Positions 7,687 through 17,356 of a stretch of DNA of 37,463 nucleotides are shown here, piece after piece (positions within the stretch are counted from its first letter, which is position 1; each line of letters opens with the position of its first letter). The notes below the pieces were generated by a model. That model had not been told where the DNA came from. It saw only the letters and a program-made list of their open reading frames with translations, and made no database searches. Both the position numbers and the translations under genes were made by a program. Origin of the DNA: Lysinibacillus composti (GTDB taxonomy: Bacteria; Bacillota; Bacilli; Bacillales_A; Planococcaceae); NCBI RefSeq assembly GCF_016908465.1, contig NZ_JAFBDY010000030.1, positions 1 to 37,463 on the forward strand, in the 5' to 3' direction.

Positions 7687-9021
7687 TTAGTACATTTTCA
7701 TGTATTGTTCGCGTTCCCAAGGTGAAACATGTGTACGGAACATGTCGAACTCGATTTCTTTCGCTTCTTTAAAGTTGGAGTAAATGTGCTCCCCTAATGC
7801 ACCTTTAATTACTTCATCTTTAGCTAATTCTCCAAGAGCATCAAGCAATGAACCTGGTAAACTATCAATTCCATTTTCTTTTAATTCCGCACTATTCATA
7901 ATGTAGATGTTACGATCTACAGGCGCCGGTGGTGTTAACTCGTTGCGAATTCCATCTAAACCAGCTTCTAATAAAACAGCCATTGCTAAGTATGGATTTG
8001 CTGCTGGGTCTACTGAACGAACTTCAATACGAGTTGAAAGACCACGAGAAGCTGGGATACGAATTAAAGGTGAACGGTTACGTGCAGACCACGCAATGTA
8101 ACAAGGCGCTTCATAACCAGGCACTAAACGTTTATAAGAGTTTACTAGTGGGTTCGTTACTGCCGTAAAGGCCTTCGCATGTTTCATAACCCCTGCCATG
8201 AATTGACGAGCAGTATCCGAAAGTTGTAGATCTGCACCCTCATCATAGAATGCATTTTTATCACCACTGAATAGTGAAAGGTTTGCGTGCATTCCAGAAC
8301 CATTTACTCCGAATAATGGTTTTGGCATAAACGTTGCATGTAAACCGTGTTTGCGTGCGATTGTTTTTACAACTAGCTTGAACGTTTGAATGTTATCGCA
8401 AGCCTCTAATGCATTGGCATATTTGAAGTCAATTTCGTGTTGTCCTGGAGCAACCTCGTGGTGAGAAGCTTCAATTTCAAAGCCCATTTCTTCAAGTTCT
8501 AATACGATATCACGACGGCAGTTTTCACCTAAGTCAGTTGGTGCTAAGTCGAAATATCCGCCATCATCGTTTAATTCTAACGTTGGTTCACCTTTTTCAT
8601 CTAATTTGAATAAGAAGAACTCTGGTTCAGGTCCTAAATTAAAGCTTGTAAAACCTAACTCTTCCATACTAGAAAGAATTCTTTTTAAGTTTGAACGTGG
8701 GTCACCAGCAAATGGTGTACCGTCTGGATTTGCAATATCGCAAATTAGTCGTGCCACTTTACCTTTTTCTGCTGTCCACGGGAAGATAACAAAAGTATCT
8801 AAATCAGGTTTTAGGTACATATCAGATTCTTCAATACGTACAAACCCTTCAATTGAAGATCCGTCAAACATCATTTTGTCATCTAAAGCTTTTTCTAATT
8901 GGCTTACAGGAATTTCTACGTTTTTGATTGTCCCTAAAATGTCAGTGAATTGTAAACGAATAAACTTCACATTTTCATTTTTTACAATTGTTTTAATATC
9001 CTCTTTTGTGTATTTCCCCAT
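7687..9021 (-). CDS. glnA: Glutamine synthetase, type I-alpha
   Basis: GlnA makes glutamine from glutamate, ammonia and ATP, and in Bacillus it also controls GlnR and TnrA through its feedback-inhibited form. The 444-residue protein (counted from MGKYTKEDI) has the N-terminal beta-grasp domain, FDGSSIEGF, the metal/ATP-binding signatures [12 protein letters not shown] and the [12 protein letters not shown] region near the C-terminus. There is no adenylylation-type insert, as expected for GSI-alpha. The ATG at 9021 is chosen: AGGAGA abuts the upstream in-frame GTG at 9030 but is about 9 nt from this ATG. It is the second gene of glnRA. Confidence 0.97.
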   Translation of the reverse strand: MGKYTKEDIKTIVKNENVKFIRLQFTDILGTIKNVEIPVSQLEKALDDKMMFDGSSIEGFVRIEESDMYLKPDLDTFVIFPWTAEKGKVARLICDIANPDGTPFAGDPRSNLKRILSSMEELGFTSFNLGPEPEFFLFKLDEKGEPTLELNDDGGYFDLAPTDLGENCRRDIVLELEEMGFEIEASHHEVAPGQHEIDFKYANALEACDNIQTFKLVVKTIARKHGLHATFMPKPLFGVNGSGMHANLSLFSGDKNAFYDEGADLQLSDTARQFMAGVMKHAKAFTAVTNPLVNSYKRLVPGYEAPCYIAWSARNRSPLIRIPASRGLSTRIEVRSVDPAANPYLAMAVLLEAGLDGIRNELTPPAPVDRNIYIMNSAELKENGIDSLPGSLLDALGELAKDEVIKGALGEHIYSNFKEAKEIEFDMFRTHVSPWEREQYMKMY

Positions 9022-9073
9022 AAATTCCACTCTCCTATTATTTGGTTAATATTTAGATTTTTAATCTTATAAT

Positions 9074-9469
9074 CTACTCGCTTTTTCTTTGATAAAAACG
9101 AGATAAATCCCCTTGTCTGATAGATGTTTTCTGCATGATTTGTGCTTGTTGCATCTCCTCTCGCAAAATAGAACGAAGTTCCGAATCAGACATTGCCATG
9201 TTGTTCAAACTCTTGATTTTGTTCACCTTTCGAAGGTCGAACACTTTTTTAATGCCAGCCATATTAATGCCTTGTTCGAGAAGCTCTCGGATCTCTAATA
9301 ATGCATCTACATCATCTAGAGAGAACATTCTCCGATTGCTTTCTGATCGAGCAGGTTCAATTAGCTTATGTTCTTCGTAATAACGAATTTGTCTTGCTGT
9401 TAACTCCGTTAATTGCATGACCATGCTAATAGGGAGTAACGGCATTGCCCTTCGAAGTTCTCGACTCAT
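9074..9469 (-). CDS. glnR: MerR-family nitrogen regulator GlnR
   Basis: GlnR represses glnRA, ureABC and tnrA when nitrogen is in excess, and is activated by feedback-inhibited GlnA. The 131-residue protein has the MerR winged-helix DNA-binding domain near its N-terminus (QLTELTARQIRYYEEHKLIE, then NRRMFSLDDVDALLEIRELL) and the C-terminal tail that senses GlnA. The start is set at the ATG at 9469, giving MSRELRRAMPLLPI, which matches the known GlnR N-terminus; GGGGAGGAG lies 5-6 nt upstream. The 9490 start would place the ribosome site inside the gene. Confidence 0.97.
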   Translation of the reverse strand: MSRELRRAMPLLPISMVMQLTELTARQIRYYEEHKLIEPARSESNRRMFSLDDVDALLEIRELLEQGINMAGIKKVFDLRKVNKIKSLNNMAMSDSELRSILREEMQQAQIMQKTSIRQGDLSRFYQRKSE

Positions 9470-9496
9470 TAATTTCTCCTCCCCTTTCATATAACT

Positions 9497-9547
9497 ATTG
9501 TATGTTATGTTATTTATAATAGCAACTACATGTTAGGAAATATAACA
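9497..9547 (-). promoter_or_regulatory. glnRA promoter with two GlnR/TnrA operators
   Basis: On the minus strand TTGCTA (9520-9525) and TACAAT (9497-9502) are separated by exactly 17 bp. Upstream of the -35 lies TGTTAGGAAATATAACA (9531-9547), a perfect TGTNA-N7-TNACA GlnR/TnrA box. A second, one-mismatch box, TGTTATTTATAATAGCA (9508-9524), covers the -35. Centres are 23 bp apart, about two helical turns. This two-operator layout matches B. subtilis glnRA. Confidence 0.9.
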
Positions 9548-9689
9548 TATCAATTTTAGATACTTTTTATCTAGTTTTAATATGGAGGGAACTGGATAAA
9601 CACCCAACTCACGGAGGAACCCTTTTAAATACGCGTAACGTTTCGTAACACAGCCCCTTTGATATACTCAAAGACTACTTATTTTTAAT

Positions 9690-9737
9690 AAAATTAAAAG
9701 CCACAAAATCCATCATGACATGAATTTTGTGGCAAAA
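9690..9737 (-). terminator. Terminator of the kyn operon
   Basis: GCCACAAAAT pairs with ATTTTGTGGC, with an additional CAT/ATG pairing around the loop, and a T-rich run follows on the minus strand. It lies about 32 bp past the kynB stop. From here to the glnR operators (9548-9689) no gene is visible. Confidence 0.85.
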
Positions 9738-9768
9738 CAGTGACATAGGGTCTTTTATTTAATTGTCA

Positions 9769-10401
9769 CTAAGCATCTACTTTTCGGATTACAGCACGTA
9801 CTGGAGCACCGTCCGCTCCTTCAATTCTTAGTGGTAACCCAATAAAATCATATAAACCAGGCGCGACATCCTGTAGTAATAAATTTTCAACGATATGAAT
9901 CCCATGAAAATGTAGCGCATGGTGTGTGTCTAACGATTTACTATTTAGTGCATCTACCGATGGGCAATCAACACCCAATAAGATAACTCCTTTTTCCGCA
10001 AGAAAAGATGCAATATCTGGCAGTAACAGCGGCACTTGATGTGGAAATTTCTCAATATCCACATCATCATGAAGCTTCATTAGTACCCGCTTTACCCCAT
10101 AAAAGTTAACATCCTGTAATTCCTTTCGACTTATAACTTTTTCCCGACAGTAATCAATAACAATCGCTTTCCCAATATAGATATCTGGATTAAGCTGATC
10201 AATCGAAGCAGCACCGTCGTTAAAATGAAGAGGTGCATCCGCGTGAGTTCCCGTATGCGTACTCGTTGTAAATCGTCCAATATTGACAGAACCCGTTTCA
10301 TTCTTTGTATAGGCCAACTCAAATTTGAAAGGAGTATCTCCTGGCCATGTTGCAATCGTGTTTCGAAACGGTTGAGTGATATCAATCCATGGATTGCTCA
10401 T
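9769..10401 (-). CDS. kynB: Kynurenine formamidase (arylformamidase) KynB
   Basis: KynB hydrolyses N-formyl-L-kynurenine to kynurenine and formate, the second step of tryptophan degradation. The 210-residue protein belongs to the metal-dependent cyclase/formamidase family and carries its signature H-T-G-T-H-A-D-A-P-x-H-F (H49, H53, D55, H59), which binds the metal. The start MSNPWIDITQ follows AGGTGG by 6 nt. It is the last gene of the kynU-kynA-transporter-kynB operon, 13 bp after the transporter stop, and is closed by the hairpin at 9690-9737. Confidence 0.93.
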   Translation of the reverse strand: MSNPWIDITQPFRNTIATWPGDTPFKFELAYTKNETGSVNIGRFTTSTHTGTHADAPLHFNDGAASIDQLNPDIYIGKAIVIDYCREKVISRKELQDVNFYGVKRVLMKLHDDVDIEKFPHQVPLLLPDIASFLAEKGVILLGVDCPSVDALNSKSLDTHHALHFHGIHIVENLLLQDVAPGLYDFIGLPLRIEGADGAPVRAVIRKVDA

Positions 10402-10414
10402 GTCACACCACCTA

Positions 10415-11761
10415 TTAGTAATTACTTAACGAATAAACAAGGACAATTACAATAACCACCGGTACAACAAATGTCATTAATGTTCTATATACTTTGTAGT
10501 ACCTTTCACCCACCGAACTCCCTAGTTGCAATTCATTTTTCACTAGATTTTTATCCATTACATGAATAAGGAAAATAGCGATGAGTAAATTCCCTAAAGG
10601 TAAAATCATGTTAGAAACAAAAAAGTCCGTTGCGTCAAAAATATTTCTTCCATATAGCGAGACATCGCTAAATACGCTATACGTTAAAGCAGATGGAATG
10701 GATGCAATAAATACGACTACACCTAAGATGATCGTTAGTTTAGTTCGCGACAATTTCAATTTCTCGATTAGTGCAGCAACGATGATTTCATACATACTAA
10801 ACGATGATGTGAGTGTAGCAAATAAGAAAAGAATTAAAAACATAGCTAAGAACACTTCACCAAACGGCATTTGCCCAAAGGCAGCTGGTAGTACCATAAA
10901 GAGTAAACCAGGTCCTTCAGCAGGCTCCATGCCAAACGTAAACACAACAGGGAAAATCGCTAATCCTGCAAGTAATGACACAAACACAGTAAGGATCACA
11001 ACAGAACCTGCAGATTGAGGTAAACTTACATCTTTCTTTAAATACGAGCTATATGTCACTAAACATGAGAATCCTACTGCTAAAGCGAAGAAGGATTGCC
11101 CTAATGCATATAGTAATGATTCACCAGTTGTCTTCGAGAAATCTGGCCATAAGAAGAACTTAAGCCCTTCCATCGCCCCATCCAACGTTAATGCTCGAAT
11201 CACCAAAATAATAAATAAAATAAATAATAGCGGCATCATTAATTTATTGGCTTTTTCAATCCCATTTTGAACACCTAATGCAATGACAACAACATTAGCA
11301 ATAGTGAATAACGCAAGACCAATTAACGTAATCCACGGTGTACCAATCACTTGGTTAAAAAAGTCTCCTGAATTTACGGCAGGGTCAATGATACCACCCA
11401 CAACCGAAACGCCACTGTAGACGAAAATCCAACCACCAACCACACTATAAAACGATAATAACAAGAAACAACCGATTACCCCAAGCTTACCTATCCAAGA
11501 CCATATAGGCTTATTAGGAGCTAATATTTTATATGCAGTTATGGCTTCTTTTTGTGCACTGCGACCAATAATATACTCCGAAAGCAGCATCGGAAGCCCA
11601 ATTAATAGTGTAAAAATTACAAAGATCAGGAAGAATGCTCCCCCACCACTTTGCCCCGTCACGTACGGCATTTTCCAAATAGCTCCTAAGCCGATCGCCG
11701 CACCTGCTGAGGCCAAAATAAAGCCAAGTTTACTTGACCATTGTCCATTATTCGAATTCAT
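10415..11761 (-). CDS. Sodium-dependent amino-acid transporter of the NSS/SNF family
   Basis: This 448-residue protein has about 11-12 membrane segments. It has the NSS N-terminal signature (SKLGFILASAGAAIGLGAIW, then MPYVTGQSGGGAFFLIF), in which TM1 is unwound to hold Na+ and the substrate carboxylate, as in LeuT and TnaT. Because it is embedded between kynA and kynB, the likely substrate is tryptophan or kynurenine; export of a product is less likely for this family. The gene is 15 bp downstream of kynA. The substrate assignment is inference from context. Confidence 0.85.
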   Translation of the reverse strand: MNSNNGQWSSKLGFILASAGAAIGLGAIWKMPYVTGQSGGGAFFLIFVIFTLLIGLPMLLSEYIIGRSAQKEAITAYKILAPNKPIWSWIGKLGVIGCFLLLSFYSVVGGWIFVYSGVSVVGGIIDPAVNSGDFFNQVIGTPWITLIGLALFTIANVVVIALGVQNGIEKANKLMMPLLFILFIILVIRALTLDGAMEGLKFFLWPDFSKTTGESLLYALGQSFFALAVGFSCLVTYSSYLKKDVSLPQSAGSVVILTVFVSLLAGLAIFPVVFTFGMEPAEGPGLLFMVLPAAFGQMPFGEVFLAMFLILFLFATLTSSFSMYEIIVAALIEKLKLSRTKLTIILGVVVFIASIPSALTYSVFSDVSLYGRNIFDATDFFVSNMILPLGNLLIAIFLIHVMDKNLVKNELQLGSSVGERYYKVYRTLMTFVVPVVIVIVLVYSLSNY

Positions 11762-11776
11762 TTACTCATTTCCTTT

Positions 11777-12634
11777 TTATAGATTAGTCCTAAGATCCCA
11801 AAGTTCAGGGAAGAAACGATGATCTAGCACTTTCTTTAAATAACTAACACCAGAAGATCCACCAGTACCGACTTTAAACCCAATAATTCGCTCAACGGTT
11901 TTCATATGTCGGAAGCGCCACTGCTGCAACCAATCCTCGATGTCTACAAGTTTCTCCCCTAACTGATAAAGATCCCAATACTTGTTTACATTTAAATATA
12001 CCTCTTTCCAAGCCGCTGCAACCGTTTCATCTCCAGCATAGGTAACTGAGAAATCACGATTTAATAAGTCTTTGTTCACCGGTAGTCCCTGCCGCGCTAA
12101 CGCTTGAATAGAAACATCATAAATACTTGGGGCTTTATGCGCTTCATGTAATAGCTTCGACAGCGCCACATCTTTTTCATAGATTTTTAAAATATGCTTC
12201 GTCTTATACCCTAACGCAAATTCAATTAATCGGTATTGATAAGATTGGAAACCAGAAGCCTTTCCTAGTTTATCACGAAACTCCAGATATTCGGAAGGTG
12301 TCATCGTTGCAAGCACATCCCACCCCTGAATAATTTGGGATTGAATCTTTGAAACACGCGACAACATTTTAAAAGCTGGCTGCATTTTATTTTGCTGAAT
12401 CGCCGCAATCGCACTACGCATTTCATGTAAAATTAATTTCATCCAAAGCTCACTTACCTGATGAATAATCACAAATAACATTTCGTCATGATGATTGGAT
12501 AATAATTTTTGACTCGATAAAACTTGATCAAGCAGTAGATATTCACTATATGTCATATCCTGTTTAAAATCAGTATGAATCCCTTTTTCACCCTTTAATT
12601 TCTCATTCAAATTAGAAATAGAGTTTTTATCCAA
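11777..12634 (-). CDS. kynA: Tryptophan 2,3-dioxygenase KynA
   Basis: KynA is a haem enzyme that opens the indole ring of L-tryptophan with O2 to give N-formylkynurenine, the first and committed step. The 285-residue length is typical for the bacterial enzyme. Visible family segments include [20 protein letters not shown] near residue 50-70, a substrate-binding region ([16 protein letters not shown]) and the C-terminal [20 protein letters not shown], whose His is the likely haem ligand. The start is a TTG at 12634 with GGGGG 7 nt upstream. It begins 21 bp after the kynU stop. Confidence 0.95.
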   Translation of the reverse strand: MDKNSISNLNEKLKGEKGIHTDFKQDMTYSEYLLLDQVLSSQKLLSNHHDEMLFVIIHQVSELWMKLILHEMRSAIAAIQQNKMQPAFKMLSRVSKIQSQIIQGWDVLATMTPSEYLEFRDKLGKASGFQSYQYRLIEFALGYKTKHILKIYEKDVALSKLLHEAHKAPSIYDVSIQALARQGLPVNKDLLNRDFSVTYAGDETVAAAWKEVYLNVNKYWDLYQLGEKLVDIEDWLQQWRFRHMKTVERIIGFKVGTGGSSGVSYLKKVLDHRFFPELWDLRTNL

Positions 12635-12655
12635 GAAGGATCCCCCTTATTGTTT

Positions 12656-13933
12656 TTACGCTATGACATCTCGCTCATTTTCAAACTTTTTATATTTCCC
12701 TTCATGCATAATCGTTTTCAATCGCTGAACCGTTTCCCACACATCTAAAAATGAAGAATACAAGGCTACAGGTGCCAAACGTATTCCATTTGGCGCACGA
12801 AAATCCGGAATGACTCCTTCATGTTTCAACGCTTTACAAATGCGAGCCGCCTCTTCATGAACTAAATAAATATGACCTCCACGAGACTCATCTTTAGGGT
12901 TACCATATGAAAATCCATATTGTCCTAATTCATCATCTATTAAGGACATCATATAATTTGTTAACTTTAAAGACTTTTCTCGGACTTTCTGAATTCCAAC
13001 TTCATTAAATAATTCAAGCGAGCCATATAATGGAGCTAAGCTTAATACATGCGGTGTACCCAGTTGATATGCTCCAACTGTTGAAGATGACGTCATTTCA
13101 ATGGATAAATCAAATTGTTTAGTTTTATCAGATCCAAACCACCCCAATAGTCCAGGTGTTTTTCCAAAATGTTTTTCATGAACATAAAGACCCGCAACTG
13201 TTCCCGGACCGCCATTTAAATGCTTGTAGTTGCACCAAAATGCAAAATCCACCCCTAAGTCGTGCAACGAGTGTGGTATAGCGCCTATAGAATGACACAA
13301 ATCGAATCCAATGATGATCCCTCGTTCATGGGCTGCCTTTGTAAGCTTTTCTAAATCCAACATTTGACCACTACGATATAGAATCGATGGAAGTACAATA
13401 ACCGCCACATCATCCCGCATCATCTCAATAAGATTATCTTCTATCAAGGTATGACCATCTAAACTTTTTACTAGAATTAAATGTTCTGATGGGTCTAACC
13501 CACGCAATGAAATTTGACTTTTGATGGCATAAAGATCTGAAGGGAAATTTAACTCATCTGCTAATATTTTCGTTCTACCCTTGGCGGGTTTGTAAAACGT
13601 TGCTAATAATTGATGAAGATTACTCGTTGTTGACCCAGTTAAAATCACTTCTTCTGGTTTTGCCCCAACTAAAGGAGCACACAATTCTCCGAGTTTTTCA
13701 GAAAAATAAAACCACGGGTGCTCCCCCCTAACCCAACCATCAATTCCAAATTCTTTCCAGGATTCTAATAATGTTAACAACGACTTTTCCGCGCGTTTTG
13801 ATAATAATCCTAATGAATTTCCATCCATATAAAGGACGTCACTTCTTGTATAAAACTCTTCTTTATATTTTCTTAACTCATCTTGTTGATCAAGTTGTTC
13901 AGCAAAACCTCGTGTAGTTAGATTATTAGTCAT
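12656..13933 (-). CDS. kynU: Kynureninase KynU
   Basis: KynU is a PLP enzyme that cleaves L-kynurenine to anthranilate and alanine. The 425-residue protein shows the fold-type I features: [15 protein letters not shown] (phosphate-binding loop, about 100-114), the D-x-C-H-S-I-G segment (211-217) and the Schiff-base Lys237 in [10 protein letters not shown]. The start [10 protein letters not shown] follows AGGTGG by about 9 nt. It is the first gene of the operon. No separate kynureninase regulator is seen nearby. Together with kynA and kynB it converts tryptophan to anthranilate, alanine and formate. Confidence 0.95.
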   Translation of the reverse strand: MTNNLTTRGFAEQLDQQDELRKYKEEFYTRSDVLYMDGNSLGLLSKRAEKSLLTLLESWKEFGIDGWVRGEHPWFYFSEKLGELCAPLVGAKPEEVILTGSTTSNLHQLLATFYKPAKGRTKILADELNFPSDLYAIKSQISLRGLDPSEHLILVKSLDGHTLIEDNLIEMMRDDVAVIVLPSILYRSGQMLDLEKLTKAAHERGIIIGFDLCHSIGAIPHSLHDLGVDFAFWCNYKHLNGGPGTVAGLYVHEKHFGKTPGLLGWFGSDKTKQFDLSIEMTSSSTVGAYQLGTPHVLSLAPLYGSLELFNEVGIQKVREKSLKLTNYMMSLIDDELGQYGFSYGNPKDESRGGHIYLVHEEAARICKALKHEGVIPDFRAPNGIRLAPVALYSSFLDVWETVQRLKTIMHEGKYKKFENERDVIA

Positions 13934-14151
13934 TTCATAACCACCTTTAAATTTTCTATCCTAAATGACAAGACTTAAAAAATGCATATTCAAAGTTAAT
14001 TATGGGGGTTGTAGGGAGGAAATGGAAGGAGTTATATAAAAGACAACTAGAATGTCTTTTAACCCCGACATCTGAACTTATGCCCAGAATTAGATATGTT
14101 TGATGAAATATAACAATAAAAAGCGCGATTTTTTAGTACTATCAAAAATAA
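13934..14151. other. Intergenic region upstream of kynU
   Basis: No ORF is supportable here. It must hold the kyn operon promoter, but no convincing -35/-10 pair was found. A weak hairpin (AAAAGACA/TGTCTTTT) lies near 14038-14060 with no gene assigned to it. Confidence 0.4.
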
Positions 14152-14178
14152 AGGTCGTTCCAAATTATTGGAACGACC
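14152..14178 (-). terminator. Terminator of ribU
   Basis: GGTCGTTCCAA pairs perfectly with TTGGAACGACC around a short ATTA-type loop. The minus strand continues with TTTATTTTTGA. It lies about 25 bp past the ribU stop codon. Confidence 0.9.
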
Positions 14179-14203
14179 ACTTTAATAATTAATTCTTAAT
14201 TTC

Positions 14204-14788
14204 TTATTTTTGAAATAGATATTGTGCTCTTTGATTCTCAATCCATGTTTTCATAGTACGGAATAAAATAATTCCTACAACTAATAACAGGATTCCTTTT
14301 ACAATATTAAATGGTAAAATCCCAAGTACAATTGTCTCCTTCATATCAAATGTACCCCAACCAAGTAAATAAGTGTACATAGGTAAGAAAACAGCAAAAT
14401 TTAAAATACTCATTCCAATCGACATAGTGAATGTACCAACAATAATTCCATATATTAAACCTTTTAAATTAGGTAATTTCTTAAATACATAATATACAGG
14501 TAAGATAAATAAAACACCTGTTGCAAAGTTTGCCATTTGACCTACCGGAATTCCAGTTGGTGCACCTGCAAATAGCCATTCCAAAATATTTTTAAATAAT
14601 TCTACTAAAATACCTGCAACTGGACCCATCGTTAATGTTGCAATAAGTGCTGGAACATCACTAAAATCGATCATTAGAAAAGCAGGAAATCCTGGTAAAG
14701 GGAAATTTAATAGCATTAATATAAAAGAAATACTACTTAACATGGCAATCGTTATAAATGATCGCAGTTTTAAATTAGATTTTTGCAT
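14204..14788 (-). CDS. ribU: Riboflavin ECF transporter S component RibU
   Basis: RibU is the substrate-binding S component of an energy-coupling-factor transporter that imports riboflavin, using a shared EcfAA'T module encoded elsewhere. The 194-residue protein has six predicted membrane segments and RibU-type features: SSISFILMLLNFPLPGFPAF, then DFSDVPALIATLTMGPVAGI, and ELFKNILEWLF. The ATG at 14788 (MQKSNLKLR) is chosen since AGGAGA lies about 8 nt upstream; the reading to 14824 lacks such a site. An FMN riboswitch upstream fixes the substrate class. Confidence 0.95.
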   Translation of the reverse strand: MQKSNLKLRSFITIAMLSSISFILMLLNFPLPGFPAFLMIDFSDVPALIATLTMGPVAGILVELFKNILEWLFAGAPTGIPVGQMANFATGVLFILPVYYVFKKLPNLKGLIYGIIVGTFTMSIGMSILNFAVFLPMYTYLLGWGTFDMKETIVLGILPFNIVKGILLLVVGIILFRTMKTWIENQRAQYLFQK

Positions 14789-14859
14789 AAGTAATCTCTC
14801 CTCTTTGCTGATTTCATCTCGCAAGAAGAAAGGACAGTCTTTATCCGTTATCGTTTAAT

Positions 14860-14897
14860 TAAAATGAAAAATCCCCTATGCAAATAGAGCATAAGGG
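14860..14897 (-). terminator. Riboswitch expression-platform terminator
   Basis: On the minus strand CCCTTATGC and GCATAGGGG form a stem with one mismatch around TCTATTT, followed by ATTTTTCATTTT. It lies between the FMN aptamer and ribU and is the likely intrinsic terminator formed when FMN is bound. The competing antiterminator was not resolved by eye. Confidence 0.75.
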
Positions 14898-15039
14898 AGA
14901 ATAGGCACACTTAAATAAAGGTCTATCAATCGTTTGCAAGTAAAATAAGCTATGCTAAATAAGAGTAATAGCATTCTCTTAAATACCAATACTTCTTGCA
15001 ACCGATCTTTTCATTTTCATAAACGAAACGCGACCGTAC

Positions 15040-15212
15040 CTTCACCTTCTCCCATCCAGACTTTACTGTCGGCTTTGGAATCGCACCAAATCCTGCTCAC
15101 AAAAGTGGCTCGCGGGCTTAAGAAGTAGTCATCAAAATCCTCCAAGTGAATGGTCAGAAATTGTTACCTCAAATACCGCCGGTCGGGAATTTCACCCTGC
15201 CCCGAAGATGAA
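15040..15212 (-). promoter_or_regulatory. FMN riboswitch (RFN element)
   Basis: The minus strand reads TTCGGGGCAGGGTGAAATTC, then CCGACCGGCGGTA, and near its 3' end GTCTGGATGGGAGAAGGTGA. These are the conserved RFN-box segments in the right order, with a variable arm between. The aptamer binds FMN and in Bacillales represses riboflavin synthesis or uptake genes. It controls ribU, with the terminator at 14860-14897 as expression platform. Confidence 0.95.
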
Positions 15213-15480
15213 TCAATATTTAATTTTTAATTCTATTTCATTATAGAATTAATTGGGATTGTTGTAAAGAGTATTTATTCAATAATTCCTATTTAATTAC
15301 TAGCCTTTATTCAATAAAATTTATTGCACTTTGACTTCATAAACCTATCCGGTAATTCGAGGGTTGTAGTATAACGCAAAATGTAAAATTATTCTGAGCA
15401 GCGATCTACGATACGGAAGTAATTCGTTAAAACATAATTGTAACGAAGCGCAACGAGTAACCTCTAATGCTTGCCGCAAA
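15213..15480. other. Intergenic region between the FMN riboswitch and rsiX terminator
   Basis: About 270 bp with no supportable ORF, RNA gene or repeat. It should contain the ribU promoter close to the aptamer, but no clear -35/-10 pair was found. Confidence 0.4.
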
Positions 15481-15506
15481 AAAAGTGGGGAAAACGCTCC
15501 CCACTA
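15481..15506 (-). terminator. Terminator of sigX-rsiX
   Basis: AGTGGGG (15484-15490) pairs with CCCCACT (15499-15505). On the minus strand a run of seven Ts follows. It lies about 10 bp past the rsiX stop codon. Confidence 0.9.
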
Positions 15507-15515
15507 ATTGAGATT

Positions 15516-16736
15516 TTATTGGAAAACAGGATTGGATAATTCGTTCGCACCTACTGGAATTGGTAATGGATTTGTAAAATCAAATCCTTCCCATTCAGTT
15601 TGTTTAACATTTTCAAATTGGATTTGCATATTAAAACTCTTTGCCGTTAATAACATTCCTTCAATCATTTGCATGGCGTCCATTTGGTCAAAGCTTAATA
15701 AATCAAGTTCGGCTGTGAATGACACAGTCACAACACCATCTGTTACCATCGTAGAGTAATCAATTTCAGGAAGAATAACAGATTTATATACATCGTTCGT
15801 TTCTGTTTTCATTCCCACTAGAGCATCTTCAACTGAAGTAAATGTTTCTCTGAAATTAGGAGCTAAATATTCCTTTCCATCAATCTGTGTATAACGATAA
15901 AAATTATATTGCGTTGATTCTCCATTTAATTTAAGCGGTTCACTTGGTACCCCTTCTTCACTGAATATAACCGGTGTGCCATCTTCATTTAAGAACTCCA
16001 CTTCCTCATATGTTGGAAATGTATCGATTAAAGAAGCCTTATATGTTGTTAATGTAGCTGACGCCATATCGTATTGATGATCCTTAGGCAAAGTATGCTG
16101 AACCTTCCCATCTGACTCCGTTATGTTTCCTTTATATGGGTGATAATCTGCAAAACCTGCAGCAGCTTCATCTAACTTTGGTGCATAATAATTATACAAC
16201 TCTACTTGCGTTGGGTTACTTTTTCCTAAATCCTCTTCTACTTTATTATTTGGAAGTAGGATCGTAATAGGGATACTATCTGCATCATCACTAGCTAAGC
16301 CAATTGTAAAAGCCGTATTTCCTTCCAAATCTTCAGGATAAACAGCTGATTTCAAATCATCTTCTGCCATAGAAGTAATACCCATTTCTTCATTTGGTTC
16401 CGCTCTCAGAATATTTGCTTGATCAGCCTGATTCATAACATCTTGACTTTCAGCAGATTCCATTGTGGTAGAAGCTTCTTCATTTTTATGGGTTTGATTC
16501 ATGAATGACGGTATTAAGATGGTAAGCAATAAGATCGCAGCGATTGAAACAGCAATAGGCATCCATTTAAATTTTGGTTGGATTCTTTTTTTCGTCTTTT
16601 CTGAAGGCATTTCATCGAACAAACCGTCATTTTTTAGTCTCTGAAATACGTCATCTTTTGAGCGTTGATCTTGAATTTTTGGAGAGTTTGATAATAATTG
16701 CTCAATTTTGTTGTCGTCCCATTTTTCGTGACTCAT
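15516..16736 (-). CDS. rsiX: RsiX-like membrane anti-sigma factor
   Basis: RsiX holds the ECF sigma factor SigX inactive at the membrane. The 406-residue protein has a cytoplasmic N-terminal part (about 1-57), one membrane segment (58-78, WMPIAVSIAAILLLTILIPS) and a long acidic extracytoplasmic domain, as in B. subtilis RsiX. There is no evident zinc-binding HxxxCxxC motif. The ATG at 16736 is preceded by AGGAGG at 9 nt, and the gene overlaps the end of sigX by 35 bp, so translation is coupled and stoichiometry kept. The N-terminus diverges from known proteins, so the name rests mainly on position and architecture. Confidence 0.85.
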   Translation of the reverse strand: MSHEKWDDNKIEQLLSNSPKIQDQRSKDDVFQRLKNDGLFDEMPSEKTKKRIQPKFKWMPIAVSIAAILLLTILIPSFMNQTHKNEEASTTMESAESQDVMNQADQANILRAEPNEEMGITSMAEDDLKSAVYPEDLEGNTAFTIGLASDDADSIPITILLPNNKVEEDLGKSNPTQVELYNYYAPKLDEAAAGFADYHPYKGNITESDGKVQHTLPKDHQYDMASATLTTYKASLIDTFPTYEEVEFLNEDGTPVIFSEEGVPSEPLKLNGESTQYNFYRYTQIDGKEYLAPNFRETFTSVEDALVGMKTETNDVYKSVILPEIDYSTMVTDGVVTVSFTAELDLLSFDQMDAMQMIEGMLLTAKSFNMQIQFENVKQTEWEGFDFTNPLPIPVGANELSNPVFQ

Positions 16737-17268
16737 AATGACTTGCCTCCTTTTCGTTTTGTGTTAAAATTTCTCGTAAATTTTTAATAGCACGATGCTG
16801 CGTTGTTTTTACTTTTGCTTCTGTCCAGTTTAGTATTTCCGCCGTTTCTGCAATCGATAACTCTTGAATATATCTCATAATGACGACCATTTTTTGATCA
16901 CCTGTACATTTTTCCAGTGCGGTAAGCAATTGCCTCAGGTCGTCGTTTAACTCCAATATTAATTCTGGCGATTTCGTTGGTGAAACAAGTTGTTCTGTTT
17001 CCCAATCAAAAGCGTCAAAATTGCGTGATGATCGAACCGAATTTTTTCGGAAATAATCAATGGCTACATTTTTTGCGATGGCAAATAGCCAAGTTTTTTC
17101 GGAGCTTCTCCCTTGAAAACGTTCATATGACTTTAGTACTCTAACATACACCTCATGGGATAAATCCTCCGCAACTGTACGGTTCTTCACTAAGTAAATT
17201 AAAAACTGAAAGACATCTTGATGATATTGATCATATAAACGATGGAAAATGGATTCTGTATCTTTCAT
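16702..17268 (-). CDS. sigX: ECF RNA polymerase sigma factor SigX
   Basis: This 188-residue ECF sigma factor has region 2 (about 10-75, including the -10 recognition segment TAEDLSHEVYVRVLKSYERF and KTWLFAIAKNVAIDYFRK) and region 4 (about 118-170, with the HTH IAETAEILNWTEAKVKTTQH). SigX in B. subtilis controls cell-envelope modification functions (dltA, pssA). The position downstream of resDE and upstream of rsiX is conserved. A promoter of the SigX type lies 30-55 bp upstream, so autoregulation is likely. The C-terminal 11 codons overlap rsiX. Confidence 0.92.
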   Translation of the reverse strand: MKDTESIFHRLYDQYHQDVFQFLIYLVKNRTVAEDLSHEVYVRVLKSYERFQGRSSEKTWLFAIAKNVAIDYFRKNSVRSSRNFDAFDWETEQLVSPTKSPELILELNDDLRQLLTALEKCTGDQKMVVIMRYIQELSIAETAEILNWTEAKVKTTQHRAIKNLREILTQNEKEASHYESRKMGRQQN

Positions 17269-17297
17269 CCAACCCCACCCCCGTTCTCACTTATTTA

Positions 17298-17323
17298 GTC
17301 GTTTCAAAAAGCTTAAAGTTACA
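17298..17323 (-). promoter_or_regulatory. SigX-type ECF promoter of sigX-rsiX
   Basis: The minus strand has TGTAAC (17318-17323), a 16-bp spacer and CGAC (17298-17301). This matches the SigX promoter consensus (TGTAAC and CGAC, spacer about 16-17). The dispersed repeat begins 4-5 bp upstream of the -35. Confidence 0.75.
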
Positions 17324-17356
17324 ATATAAAAGCGGAGAACGCCCGTTTAGCTCCGC

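Noticed and set aside
8606..9049. 147-codon plus-strand ORF opposite glnA
   Set aside because: It is an antisense frame of a highly conserved gene with no ribosome site.
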